From Egibacter rhizosphaerae (GTDB taxonomy: Bacteria; Actinomycetota; Nitriliruptoria; Euzebyales; Egibacteraceae): a stretch of DNA of 64,000 nucleotides. The notes below the pieces were generated by a model, which was not told where the DNA came from, did not search any database, and was given only the letters and a program-made list of their open reading frames with translations. The stretch is from the NCBI RefSeq assembly GCF_004322855.1, contig NZ_CP036402.1:2604001-2668000 (forward strand). Direction: 5' to 3'. This document shows, piece by piece, positions 41,929-50,587 of the stretch (the stretch's first letter is position 1; each line of letters opens with the position of its first letter). The translations under genes and the position numbers were made by a program.

Positions 41929-43402
41929 GGGCTATAACCAGAAGTTGTGGATGCGGGGTGTGAGTAAGAGGGCGGCGTACCCTCCCGAAGTCCAGATGGA
42001 ACGAGGCGCCGGTTGCCGCCGGCGGGGAGGATACGCCTGATGTTGAGGATAGCTGATGACCGGGACGCGGCCGAGCAGGCCGTCCACGACGACAAGACGT
42101 GTGGCCATCGCGCCGGTGTTGAGGGTGCGGGGCTGGGGCTGGACGAGCTGTGTCGGCTGGCGGCCCGCGACATGATCGCGGCGGCGCTGGAGGCTGAGCG
42201 GCGCGCCTACCTGGACGCGCACGCGGCCGAGACCGACGAGCGCGGGCACCGGCTGGTGGTCGGCAACGGCCACGCGGGCGAGCGGGAGATCACCACCGCG
42301 GCGGGCCGGGTGGAGGTGGCCGCGCCGCGGGTGGACGACCGCCGGGAGGGCCACCGCTACGAGTCGGCGATCCTGCCGCCGTACATGCGCCGGTCCCCCA
42401 AGGTCACCGAGGTGCTGCCGATCCTGTACCTGCGGGGGCTGTCGACCGGCGACTTCGCCCCGGCGCTGGGCGAGTTCTTCGGCTCCCAGGACGGTCTGTC
42501 GGCCTCGACGGTGCAGCGGTTGACCGAGGAGTGGCGCGTCGAGCACGACGACTGGTCGGCCCGCGACCTGCGCAAGCTCGACTACGTGTACGTGTGGGCC
42601 GACGGGGTGTACGTCAACGTGCGGCTGCCCGACGCCGACGGCGCGCAGGATCGGCTGTGCCTGCTGGTGATCGTCGGGGTGCGCCCCGACGGGCGCAAGG
42701 AGCTGGTCGCGGTGTCAGACGGCCACCGCGAGGACACCGACTCGTGGGCCGACGTGCTGCGCGACCTGCGCGATCGCGGCATGACCGCGCCCTGCCTGGC
42801 CGTCGGCGACGGCGCGCTGGGGTTCTGGGCCGCGCTGCGCCAGGTGTTCCCCGGCACCGCCGAGCAGCGCTGCTGGGTCCACAAGGTCGCCAATGTTGTC
42901 GCTGCTCTGCCCAAGCGCACCCATCCCCAGGCCAAGGCCGCGCTGCGCGGCATCTACACCGCCGACACCCGCGAGGCCGCGATCGACGCCGCGGCCGCGT
43001 TCGCTGACGAGTTCGCCAAGTGGCCCAAGGCCACCGCCAAGATCACCGGCGACCTCGACGTGCTACTGGCCTTCTACGACTACCCCGCTGAGCACCACAA
43101 GCACCTGCGCTCCTCCAACGCCATCGAGTCGACGTTCGCCACCGTCCGGCTACGCCAGCGCGTCACCAAGGGGCCCGGCTGCCGCGACGCCGGTGTGGCG
43201 ATGGCCTACAAGCTCCTCGACGCCGCCCAGGACCGCTGGCGGCGGATCAACGCACCCGAACTCGCAGCACTCGTGCGCGCCGGCGCCACCTTCATCAACG
43301 GACAACTACGAGAAAGGGACGAAACAGACGAAACCACGAGCCTCGAGGAACGCGCCGCCTGATGAACTCAGAAACCTCGTCCACAACTCTTGACGATAGC
43401 TC
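41929..43402 (+). mobile_element. Complete IS256-family insertion sequence
   Basis: The element is 1474 bp and carries one transposase gene. Imperfect terminal inverted repeats of about 37 bp are visible: the left end begins GGGCTATAACCAGAAGTTGT and the right end, reversed, begins GAGCTATCGTCAAGAGTTGT. Both share GCTAT and GTTGTGGA followed by GG and TGAGT. Intact ends, intact gene and perfect 8-bp target duplications suggest recent insertion. It lies upstream of surface gene copy 3, separating it from its original upstream DNA. Confidence 0.88.
42040..43362 (+). CDS. IS256-family transposase
   Basis: The 440-residue DDE transposase has the family blocks of the mutator-type group. The first Asp lies in YVYVWADGVYVNVRL, the second in PCLAVGDGALGFWAALRQVF, with the RCWVHKVANVV block after it, and the Glu in RSSNAIESTFATVRLR. 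An N-terminal helical region (ELCRLAARDMIAAALEAERR) fits the DNA-binding part. The ATG at 42040 is used, with GGGGAGG 9 bases upstream; an ATG at 42013 would only add nine residues. Length is normal for an intact member, so it is probably active. Confidence 0.92.
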   Translation: MLRIADDRDAAEQAVHDDKTCGHRAGVEGAGLGLDELCRLAARDMIAAALEAERRAYLDAHAAETDERGHRLVVGNGHAGEREITTAAGRVEVAAPRVDDRREGHRYESAILPPYMRRSPKVTEVLPILYLRGLSTGDFAPALGEFFGSQDGLSASTVQRLTEEWRVEHDDWSARDLRKLDYVYVWADGVYVNVRLPDADGAQDRLCLLVIVGVRPDGRKELVAVSDGHREDTDSWADVLRDLRDRGMTAPCLAVGDGALGFWAALRQVFPGTAEQRCWVHKVANVVAALPKRTHPQAKAALRGIYTADTREAAIDAAAAFADEFAKWPKATAKITGDLDVLLAFYDYPAEHHKHLRSSNAIESTFATVRLRQRVTKGPGCRDAGVAMAYKLLDAAQDRWRRINAPELAALVRAGATFINGQLRERDETDETTSLEERAA

Positions 43403-43410
43403 CAATGGGC
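43403..43410. repeat. Right target-site duplication of the IS256-family element
   Basis: CAATGGGC directly after the right inverted repeat, identical to 41921-41928. Confidence 0.8.
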
Positions 43411-43733
43411 CGACAGGCGCGGTATGCGGCCTCATGAGGGGCTCGTTGGTCCCGTGCGTGGGGGCTCGGCCGGCCAGAGGTTGGCAGAGCTGCTCGCTCA
43501 GGGGGCGGACGACCGAGCGGTCAGCGGCTGGGAAGAGTGGAACCCGACGGCAACGCGGCTGAGCAGCCGATTCGGGTCTTGCACCTCGGGATCAGTGCCG
43601 CACGGATCGTGGGCGACGGCGTGGCCGATGCGGGTAACGAATAGATTCGATCAGCGCATGCAGAGGAGAGACGCCAGCCGACAGCCCGGGCATGTTCTGG
43701 CCTCCGCGGCCGAACACACCCGGGCTCAGGCGG
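43411..43733. other. 323-bp region between the IS and surface gene copy 4
   Basis: No gene is supported. An open frame on the plus strand exists but runs into the antisense of copy 4 and has no family match. AGCCCGGG (43683-43690) and CCCGGGCT (43719-43726) form an 8-bp stem with an inner GGCC/GGCC stem, a possible terminator for the minus-strand gene that ends at 43734. Before the IS arrived, this DNA was continuous with the leader of copy 3. Confidence 0.35.
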
Positions 43734-46700
43734 TCAGCGGTGGGTGTGCCACATGTTTTCGGTGAAGGGGCGGTCCGAGAAGCGGTTGCTGCCGGTGGGG
43801 TTGAGGTTGGGCCAGGCGGGGTCGGTGGTTTCGCCGAGGTAGCGGTCGCTGTAGTCGAAGAGGGGGTCGTGGTTCCAGGCGTCTTGGAGGTCCATGAGGC
43901 GGGCGGAGAGCACGTGGCCGTGCCAGCTGGCGGCGGTGCAGCATTGGCGGTAGCTGCGGCCGGGGTCGGGGGTGTCGCGGTTGGGGTCGGTGGCGTGGCG
44001 TTGGCCCCATTCGGGCATGCCGAGCATGTCTTGGGTGTAGCCGTCTGAGTAGTCGGGGTTGTAGTGGCGGTGGTCTGGGTCGGCGTGGTTGCCTTCGCGG
44101 TCGATCTCGGTTTGGGTGACGTGGAAGGTTTGGGCGTCTTCGCCGAAGTAGACGTCGTCGCGGTCGCCGATGGTGGCCATGGTGGGGTCGTCGAGGAGGT
44201 GGCCGGCGAAGAGGATGGGCCATTTGCGGCCTTGGGCGTGGCCGCCGTTGGGGACCCAGTTCTCTTCGCCGCCGTTGTCGACGATGCCGTGGAAGTCGAT
44301 GCCGATTTGGACGTAGTTGACTAGTAGGTCGTGTTTGTCCTCGTTGGGGTGGTCGAGCATGAGCGCCAGCGAGCCTTGGCCGAGTTTGCTGGCCATGTCG
44401 CGGCCGTAGCCGGGCATGTTGGTGGTGGGGTGGATGGCGCGGCCGTTCCAGCCGGGCACGTGGTCCAGCCACACGCGTTCGAAGTCACTGGCGAGGTCGG
44501 TGGGGTCGGGGGCGCCGTCGACGGGGTCGAGGTCAGGCAGCAGGTCGTAGTCGAGGTCGTTGGTGGTGTGGGTGGCGGTGGTGTCGTCGCTGGAGTAGGC
44601 GGGACGGAAGCTGTCCTCGGGTGGGGGCTGGTCGACCACCGTGAGTACCGCGGCGCGTTCCAGGCCCGGGCGGGCGTCGTCTTCGTCGACTGAGATCGCT
44701 GACACCAGCGACGAGTCGGGCTCGACGGTCAGCGGGTCAGAGGTCGATACGCCGTCGGCGACGTTCAAGCTCGGGTCGTAGCCGGTGTCGCGGGTCTGCC
44801 CGTAGCCGGTGGAGCTGCCGTCCTCGGGGCTGGGGTTGATCATCGACCCGTTGATGGTGCGCCCCCCCGAGGAGCTCTGCGAGGCGGGGTCGATGTCGAC
44901 GATGTCGACCGGGCCCTGGACCCAGTAGTCGCCGTTGGCATACCGACCCACCGGATACTCATCGTCGAAGGTCCACGTGATCCCGTGCCGCGACACCTCA
45001 CTCGCGGGCTCGCCATCCCCAGGCTCCGGACTCGACCCGCCGTCCTCGTCGCCCTCATCGGGATCGTCGCCGTCGTCGCCCTCATCGGGATCGTCGGGGT
45101 CGGGCTCGTCACCGTTGGGGTCGTCGGGGGTGGTGGTTGCGTTGGGGCCGGCGGTGTGGTTGGTGGCGATCTGGTGCTGGTCGAGGGCGGTGTCGTAGAG
45201 GGCGACGAGGTGGTAGGTGCCGTGCCAGTTGCGGCCGCCGTCGGCGTCGCTGGCCAGCGTCAGGGGCGTGTCGGTGTCCCAGTCGTCGGGGTGGCCGGCG
45301 CCGTTGTCGACCGCGGCCTGTTCGCCGTCGACGTAGACGGTCGCGGTGCCGTCGGCGATGGTGACCACCACGTGCACCGGGTCGGTGTCGGTGAGCGCAC
45401 CGGTGGGGGTCTGCGCGGCGGTGTAGTCGCCGTTGTCGCGGCGGCCTTCGCGTGCTTCGACGAGGTCGCTGTCGCCCTGGTAGGCGCCTTGGCCGATTAG
45501 CAGGTTGTGCCGGTTGCTCGCTGCCGACAAGGCGACGATGCGTGCGGGCCCGTTCTGCTCGAGGTTGTCGGGGGTGACCCACGCTTCGACGGTGACCTCG
45601 CCCGAGTCGGCGACCGCGTCGTACAACTGGGCGGGCGCCCCATCCGAGCTGATGGTGGTGTCACCGTCGACGCGCAACCCATCACCGGTCCACGACACCA
45701 CATCCGCATCAGCGACCTCGAGGTCGGACGAGCCTGCCTGGTCACCGATCTGTGAGCCCTGGCCCTCGGCGAACTCGAACAACGAGACCTGACCATCGCT
45801 CACACGCGCGGACTCGTCGTCGCCCTCATCGGGATCGTCGGGGTCGGGCTCGTCACCGTTGGGGTCGTCGGGGGTGGTGGTTGCGTTGGGGCCGGCGGTG
45901 TGGTTGGTGGCGATCTGGTGCTGGTCGAGGGCGGTGTCGTAGAGGGCGACGAGGTGGTAGGTGCCGTGCCAGTTGCGGCCGCCGTCGGCGTCGCTGGCCA
46001 GCGTCAGGGGCGTGTCGGTGTCCCAGTCGTCGGGGTGGCCGGCGCCGTTGTCGACCGCGGCCTGTTCGCCGTCGACGTAGACGGTCGCGGTGCCGTCGGC
46101 GATGGTGACCACCACGTGCACCGGGTCGGTGTCGGTGAGCGCACCGGTGGGGGTCTGCGCGGCGGTGTAGTCGCCGTTGTCGCGGCGGCCTTCGCGTGCT
46201 TCGACGAGGTCGCTGTCGCCCTGGTAGGCGCCTTGGCCGATTAGCAGGTTGTGCCGGTTGCTCGCTGCCGACAAGGCGACGATGCGTGCGGGCCCGTTCT
46301 GCTCGAGGTTGTCGGGGGTGACCCACGCTTCGACGGTGACCTCGCCCGAGTCGGCGACCGCGTCGTACAACTGGGCGGGCGCCCCATCCGAGCTGATGGT
46401 GGTGTCACCGTCGACGCGCAACCCATCACCGGTCCACGACACGGCTTCCGAATCGGCGATCTCGAGGTCGGACGAGCCGGCCTGGTCACCGATCTGTGAG
46501 CCCTGGCCCTCGGCGAACTCGAACAACGAGACCTGACCATCGCTCACACGCGCGGACTCGTCGTCGCCCTCATCGGGATCGTCGGGGTCGGGCTCGTCAC
46601 CGTTGGGGTCGTCGGGGGTGGTGGTTGCGTTGGGGCCGGCGGTGTGGTTGGTGGCGATCTGGTGCTGGTCGAGGGCGGTGTCGTAGAGGGCGACGAGGTG

Positions 46701-47921
46701 GTAGGTGCCGTGCCAGTTGCGGCCGCCGTCGGCGTCGCTGGCCAGCGTCAGGGGCGTGTCGGTGTCCCAGTCGTCGGGGTGGCCGGCGCCGTTGTCGACC
46801 GCGGCCTGTTCGCCGTCGACGTAGACGGTCGCGGTGCCGTCGGCGATGGTGACCACCACGTGCACCGGGTCGGTGTCGGTGAGCGCACCGGTGGGGGTCT
46901 GCGCGGCGGTGTAGTCGCCGTTGTCGCGGCGGCCTTCGCGTGCTTCGACGAGGTCGCTGTCGCCCTGGTAGGCGCCTTGGCCGATTAGCAGGTTGTGCCG
47001 GTTGCTCGCTGCCGACAAGGCGACGATGCGTGCGGGCCCGTTCTGCTCGAGGTTGTCGGGGGTGACCCACGCTTCGACGGTGACCTCGCCCGAGTCGGCG
47101 ACCGCGTCGTACAACTGGGCGGGCGCCCCATCCGAGGAGATGGTGGTGTCACCGTCGACGCGCAACCCATCACCGGTCCACGACACGGCTTCCGAATCGG
47201 CGATCTCGAGGTCGGACGAGCCGGCCTGGTCACCGACCAACGAACCCTGACCCTCGGCGAACTCGAACAACGAGACTTGCCCGTCGCTCACGCGGGCGGA
47301 CTCGCCGCCTTCGTCGCCGTCGTCACCTTCATCGGGGTCGTCGGGGTTGTCGCCCTCATCGGGCGCGTCGTCATGGCCGTCAGGCTGTACAGCGAACGCA
47401 AGCGAGCCGGTGACGTCGACTTCCTCGACCGAAGGGGCCAACCCGAAGAGCCGCTGCCAGAAGCCCCGGGGCTGCTCCTCCAGGACGACGAGCTCGAGCT
47501 CGTACTCACCGATCGGGGCGCCGACGCCGAACTCCAGGGACTCATCATCCACGATGGCCTGGCCCACACTCTCCTCCGTGAGGGCGAAGTCCCCGTCGTC
47601 CAGGGCGACCTCCGAGTCGGTGCCGTCCAAGGCGACAGAGAGGGCCACCTCGGATGTGTCCCCATCGAGGTTGCTCACGTTTCCCGCGACCTCGAGCCGT
47701 GCGGGGTTGAGGGCCTCGATGTCGCCTGACAAGGGCACGACAACGGTTCCGGGCGTGCCCTCGGTGAGGATCACGGTCCCATCACCGCCCTGGCTGAGTG
47801 CGGTTGATGAGGTAGTCGCCTCATCGGCCTCTGCGGTGGACGCGACGGTCGTCAGAGCCAGGGCAAGGGTGGCGAGCAACGCGAGAACCTGGGTTCCGGT
47901 GCCCAACTGGATGCGTGACAT
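43734..47921 (-). CDS. Giant secreted protein: three tandem LamG domains plus shared C-terminal domain (surface family copy 4)
   Basis: The 1395-residue protein has a signal peptide (LALLATLALALTTVASTAEA) and an N-terminal beta-rich region (about 40-190, with VILTEGTPGTVVVPLSGDIE). Three nearly identical LamG units of 248 residues follow, each starting ARVSDGQVSLFEFAEGQGS and ending in a DEPDPDDPDEGDD linker. Last comes the shared C-terminal domain (about 972-1395) with the same distal version as copy 3. The LamG unit is also close to that in copy 1. There is no wall-anchor motif, so it may be released or held by glycan binding. Codon choice at silent sites is constant across repeats. Confidence 0.82.
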   Translation of the reverse strand: MSRIQLGTGTQVLALLATLALALTTVASTAEADEATTSSTALSQGGDGTVILTEGTPGTVVVPLSGDIEALNPARLEVAGNVSNLDGDTSEVALSVALDGTDSEVALDDGDFALTEESVGQAIVDDESLEFGVGAPIGEYELELVVLEEQPRGFWQRLFGLAPSVEEVDVTGSLAFAVQPDGHDDAPDEGDNPDDPDEGDDGDEGGESARVSDGQVSLFEFAEGQGSLVGDQAGSSDLEIADSEAVSWTGDGLRVDGDTTISSDGAPAQLYDAVADSGEVTVEAWVTPDNLEQNGPARIVALSAASNRHNLLIGQGAYQGDSDLVEAREGRRDNGDYTAAQTPTGALTDTDPVHVVVTIADGTATVYVDGEQAAVDNGAGHPDDWDTDTPLTLASDADGGRNWHGTYHLVALYDTALDQHQIATNHTAGPNATTTPDDPNGDEPDPDDPDEGDDESARVSDGQVSLFEFAEGQGSQIGDQAGSSDLEIADSEAVSWTGDGLRVDGDTTISSDGAPAQLYDAVADSGEVTVEAWVTPDNLEQNGPARIVALSAASNRHNLLIGQGAYQGDSDLVEAREGRRDNGDYTAAQTPTGALTDTDPVHVVVTIADGTATVYVDGEQAAVDNGAGHPDDWDTDTPLTLASDADGGRNWHGTYHLVALYDTALDQHQIATNHTAGPNATTTPDDPNGDEPDPDDPDEGDDESARVSDGQVSLFEFAEGQGSQIGDQAGSSDLEVADADVVSWTGDGLRVDGDTTISSDGAPAQLYDAVADSGEVTVEAWVTPDNLEQNGPARIVALSAASNRHNLLIGQGAYQGDSDLVEAREGRRDNGDYTAAQTPTGALTDTDPVHVVVTIADGTATVYVDGEQAAVDNGAGHPDDWDTDTPLTLASDADGGRNWHGTYHLVALYDTALDQHQIATNHTAGPNATTTPDDPNGDEPDPDDPDEGDDGDDPDEGDEDGGSSPEPGDGEPASEVSRHGITWTFDDEYPVGRYANGDYWVQGPVDIVDIDPASQSSSGGRTINGSMINPSPEDGSSTGYGQTRDTGYDPSLNVADGVSTSDPLTVEPDSSLVSAISVDEDDARPGLERAAVLTVVDQPPPEDSFRPAYSSDDTTATHTTNDLDYDLLPDLDPVDGAPDPTDLASDFERVWLDHVPGWNGRAIHPTTNMPGYGRDMASKLGQGSLALMLDHPNEDKHDLLVNYVQIGIDFHGIVDNGGEENWVPNGGHAQGRKWPILFAGHLLDDPTMATIGDRDDVYFGEDAQTFHVTQTEIDREGNHADPDHRHYNPDYSDGYTQDMLGMPEWGQRHATDPNRDTPDPGRSYRQCCTAASWHGHVLSARLMDLQDAWNHDPLFDYSDRYLGETTDPAWPNLNPTGSNRFSDRPFTENMWHTHR
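45113..47300 (-). repeat. Tandem array of three 744-bp LamG-coding units
   Basis: The same coding sequence recurs with a period of exactly 744 bases (for example near 45109, 45853 and 46597). Differences are few: Asp/Ser and Ala/Glu changes in the DLEIADSEAVSW segment and one linker change. The period is a multiple of three, so unit loss or gain would keep the reading frame. Confidence 0.9.
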
Positions 47922-48147
47922 GAGGGGGTCGTCTCCAAGCGGGGTCGTCGGTTGGCGCTACCTGGAGTCATCGGAAGGAACCCGAAATACTTGACCCTCG
48001 CCGACCCTCCCGACGCCCGCTTTGCCCTCAATGGGCCAACTTCGGAGCGCCTCGGTTTCGAGGGTCGAACGGCCCCACACCGACAGCAGGAGCGGCTGCT
48101 CGTGCCGCGGTAACCCTTCTAGGTGCGCGCCCCTCGGTGACGGCCGC
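47922..48147. other. Divergent control region between surface gene copy 4 and a GT2 gene
   Basis: A 226-bp stretch with no gene. It should hold promoters for both directions. No hexamer pair with good spacing stood out. Confidence 0.3.
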
Positions 48148-49035
48148 ATGTCGGCGCGCGAGACGATAGATTCAGCCCTCGTGGCAGCGATCGACGTGTT
48201 GATGATCACCTACCAGCGGCCGGACTACGTCCGCCGGTCGTTGCCGCATCTGCTGGAGTCATGCACCGAGGACATGCGGGTCTGGCTGTGGCACAACGGC
48301 ACAGACGCGGACACACTGAACGTCGTCCGCTCCTACGTGGACCACCCCAAGGTGGCCCGGTTTCACCACAGTCCTGAGAACCTCCGCCTGCGCGCACCTA
48401 CGAACTGGTTGTGGGCGGAGTCGGACGCGGACCTGCTATCGAAGGTGGACGACGACTGCCTCCCCGATACCGATTGGGCAGCCCGTCTCGCCCGGGCCCA
48501 CGAGGACGTCGACGAGTTCGGCGTGATCGGTAGTTGGCGGTTCTACGACGAGGACTTCCTGCCTGACGTCGCCCAGCGCAAGATTCGCGGGTTCCCCGGC
48601 GGCCACCAGTTGCTGGAGAACTTCTGGGTGCAGGGCAGTGGCTACTTGATGAAGCGGGCGTGTGTCGAGCAGCAGGGATTGCTCGCGCCGGGGCAGAGCT
48701 TCACGGCCTATTGCATCGATCTCGCCCTCAAGGGCTGGGTGAACGGGTGGTACTTCCCGTTCATTCATGAGGAGCACATGGACGACCCGCGGTCTCCGAA
48801 CTCCTTGCTGCGCACAGACGACGACCTCCACGACCAGCTCCCGCTGTCCGCCCAGCATTCGGGCGTGGCGACCTTGCAGCAGTGGGAGGAGCAGATGCGC
48901 CGCTCCGCGCGGAGGTTGCAGGAGGCGAGTGTCGAGCCGCGAGACTACCGGAATCTGCGGCGCACCTTGCGTAGTGCATGGTGGCGCGTCCAACGCCGCT
49001 TGGAAGGCCGCAAGATGCAGTCGCGCCCTCGGTGA
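48148..49035 (+). CDS. Family 2-like glycosyltransferase
   Basis: The 295-residue protein begins with AAIDVLMITYQRPDYVRRSL, a GT2-type nucleotide-sugar binding start. ADLLSKVDDDCLPDTDWAAR carries the DxD-like acidic cluster. A later NFWVQGSGYLMKRACVEQQG and FIHEEHMDDPRSPNSL fit the acceptor side. Length and pattern match the small GT2 enzymes of surface-glycan loci. ATG 48148 is used; GTG 48181 is possible. It converges with another GT2 gene, with 41 bases between stops. Confidence 0.78.
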   Translation: MSARETIDSALVAAIDVLMITYQRPDYVRRSLPHLLESCTEDMRVWLWHNGTDADTLNVVRSYVDHPKVARFHHSPENLRLRAPTNWLWAESDADLLSKVDDDCLPDTDWAARLARAHEDVDEFGVIGSWRFYDEDFLPDVAQRKIRGFPGGHQLLENFWVQGSGYLMKRACVEQQGLLAPGQSFTAYCIDLALKGWVNGWYFPFIHEEHMDDPRSPNSLLRTDDDLHDQLPLSAQHSGVATLQQWEEQMRRSARRLQEASVEPRDYRNLRRTLRSAWWRVQRRLEGRKMQSRPR

Positions 49036-49076
49036 CCGGCCCCGGGCTCACACCATCGGTACGGAGAGCGATCGCG

Positions 49077-50033
49077 CTACAGGTAGAGGCACCGATGTCG
49101 GACGCTGCCCCAGACCCGACCGGCCTGGGCACTGAGGGCCCCCGCCCAGGCTTCCCTGCGCTCGGCTGATCGCCAGGGCTGCAGCGGCGCGGCCACGACG
49201 AGTTTCGCCACGGTCCCGATGACCACCCGTGCAGAACGAGGACGGGCGCCTCGATCGCGGAAGCGAAGGTACACGTCCGGTGCGCAGGCACCGTAGGTGA
49301 ACTGCTGGCGCATTCGCGTCCAGACGCCTGCGCGTTGCCGGTAGTGCACCAAGGCTCCGGGGGCGAACCCCATCGTGTACCCCGCCAATTGCGCCCTCCA
49401 GCAGAAGTCCACGTCCTCCCCGCCAGCACGTGTGTGCACTTCGCTCCACCCGCCGATCGCCTCGAATGCGTCGCGCGCAATCCCGCATCCGCCGCCGAAT
49501 GCCCACGGCAGGAATGGGAACGTCTTCGCCTGGATCGCGTGCGTGCCGATGGAGACCTCGCTCGCCCTTGGCGGTGAGCCCGCTCGATACCACTGGAGCG
49601 TGCGAGTCTCCCGGTGCGCTCCCACCAAACCGTGCTGCGTCGCGGAATCGACCATCCTACGAACGTAGCCCGGTTCGGCTTCGTCATCGGCATCCAGGTA
49701 GAGGATCACGTCCCCCCTGGCCGCCCTCGTGCCGAAATTGCGCGCGTAGCCCGGCCCCCGGCGCGCCGACGCGTCCACCACCCTGAGGGAGGGAATGCTG
49801 TCAAGAAAGGCTTCCGCAACGAGGACGCTCGCATCGGTCGACCCGTTGTCGGCGACGACGATCTCCCAATCGTGGGGATAATCCTGTATCGCCAACGAGG
49901 CCAGCTGCTGGCCGAGGGTGGCCGCGGCGTTGTAGACCGGGATCACGACACTCACAAGAGGGAACGGCGCGCCGTCGCTCGTGGTGACCGTGGATGTCCG
50001 GTAGGTGACCTGCTCGGCGTGGTCGATGCTCAT
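49077..50033 (-). CDS. Family 2 glycosyltransferase
   Basis: The 318-residue protein has a full GT2 pattern: PLVSVVIPVYNAAATLGQQL, WEIVVADNGSTDASVLVAEA, the GDVILYLDADDEAEPGYVRR DxD block, AFGGGCGIARDAFEAIGGW and GEDVDFCWRAQLAGYTMGFA as acceptor block with the EDVDF residues. The ATG at 50033 has AGGAGGG 8 bases upstream. It probably adds a sugar to the surface polymer. Donor unknown. Confidence 0.88.
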   Translation of the reverse strand: MSIDHAEQVTYRTSTVTTSDGAPFPLVSVVIPVYNAAATLGQQLASLAIQDYPHDWEIVVADNGSTDASVLVAEAFLDSIPSLRVVDASARRGPGYARNFGTRAARGDVILYLDADDEAEPGYVRRMVDSATQHGLVGAHRETRTLQWYRAGSPPRASEVSIGTHAIQAKTFPFLPWAFGGGCGIARDAFEAIGGWSEVHTRAGGEDVDFCWRAQLAGYTMGFAPGALVHYRQRAGVWTRMRQQFTYGACAPDVYLRFRDRGARPRSARVVIGTVAKLVVAAPLQPWRSAERREAWAGALSAQAGRVWGSVRHRCLYL

Positions 50034-50587
50034 GACGCGACCCTCCTGGTGGTTCCGTTGCGACCAGTGGTCGATTGGAATGTAACCACTCGCAGCCGCT
50101 ACCGGTGGATCGCGTGAGTAACTCGCCACGAAGGCGAAAGAATCGGGATTGGAACCTCCGACGGGGTTACCTGGAAGTCACAGTAGGGCAATTCTGGCGT
50201 CATCATTGCCGCGCCGAATCGTACCGTACTAGGACTAACGGGGGAGCGTCGTTGCAAGGCTGACAGCGAACCTGAAGCGTCCTGCGGTTGCCACGTCCGA
50301 AGTATTGCTGACGTCAAGCTCACATGTCCGGCGCGCGCCTTGACATTCCTCACGCGTGGGAGCCTACTGATTGCCTGCAGCGCCAACCCTTGGCTGCGTG
50401 GGACACGGCCGGGATCGTCGGGAATCCCTGACCGGGCGGGTCCGGCTGGACGGAATGGGCGGGAACGACTTCGGCTCGTCTGAATCGTTGTTCCCTAACC
50501 CCGGTGTCTGGGCTTGAGGGGTCTTCCCCTTATGTCCTTATGGAAAGTTCGTGATGGGAGGAACAAATTGCATTCGAGAGGATCGAA
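50034..50587. other. 554-bp intergenic region upstream of the C-methyltransferase operon
   Basis: No gene is supported, and the A/T content is higher than in neighbouring genes. CGACCA-G-TGGTCG (50061-50073) is a perfect palindrome 28 bases upstream of the divergent GT2 start. TTGACA at 50340-50345 is the best -35 match for the large plus-strand operon, with a weak CTACTG about 18 bases on. The transcript would have a leader of over 200 bases. Confidence 0.4.

Noticed and set aside
41590-41937. A plus-strand gene disrupted by the IS element
   Set aside because: Joining both flanks at the target site gives a frame that stops soon after and is antisense to the leader and signal peptide of copy 3.
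43424-43765. Plus-strand ORF after the IS element
   Set aside because: It runs into the antisense of surface gene copy 4, has no ribosome site or family match, and its sequence looks non-coding.
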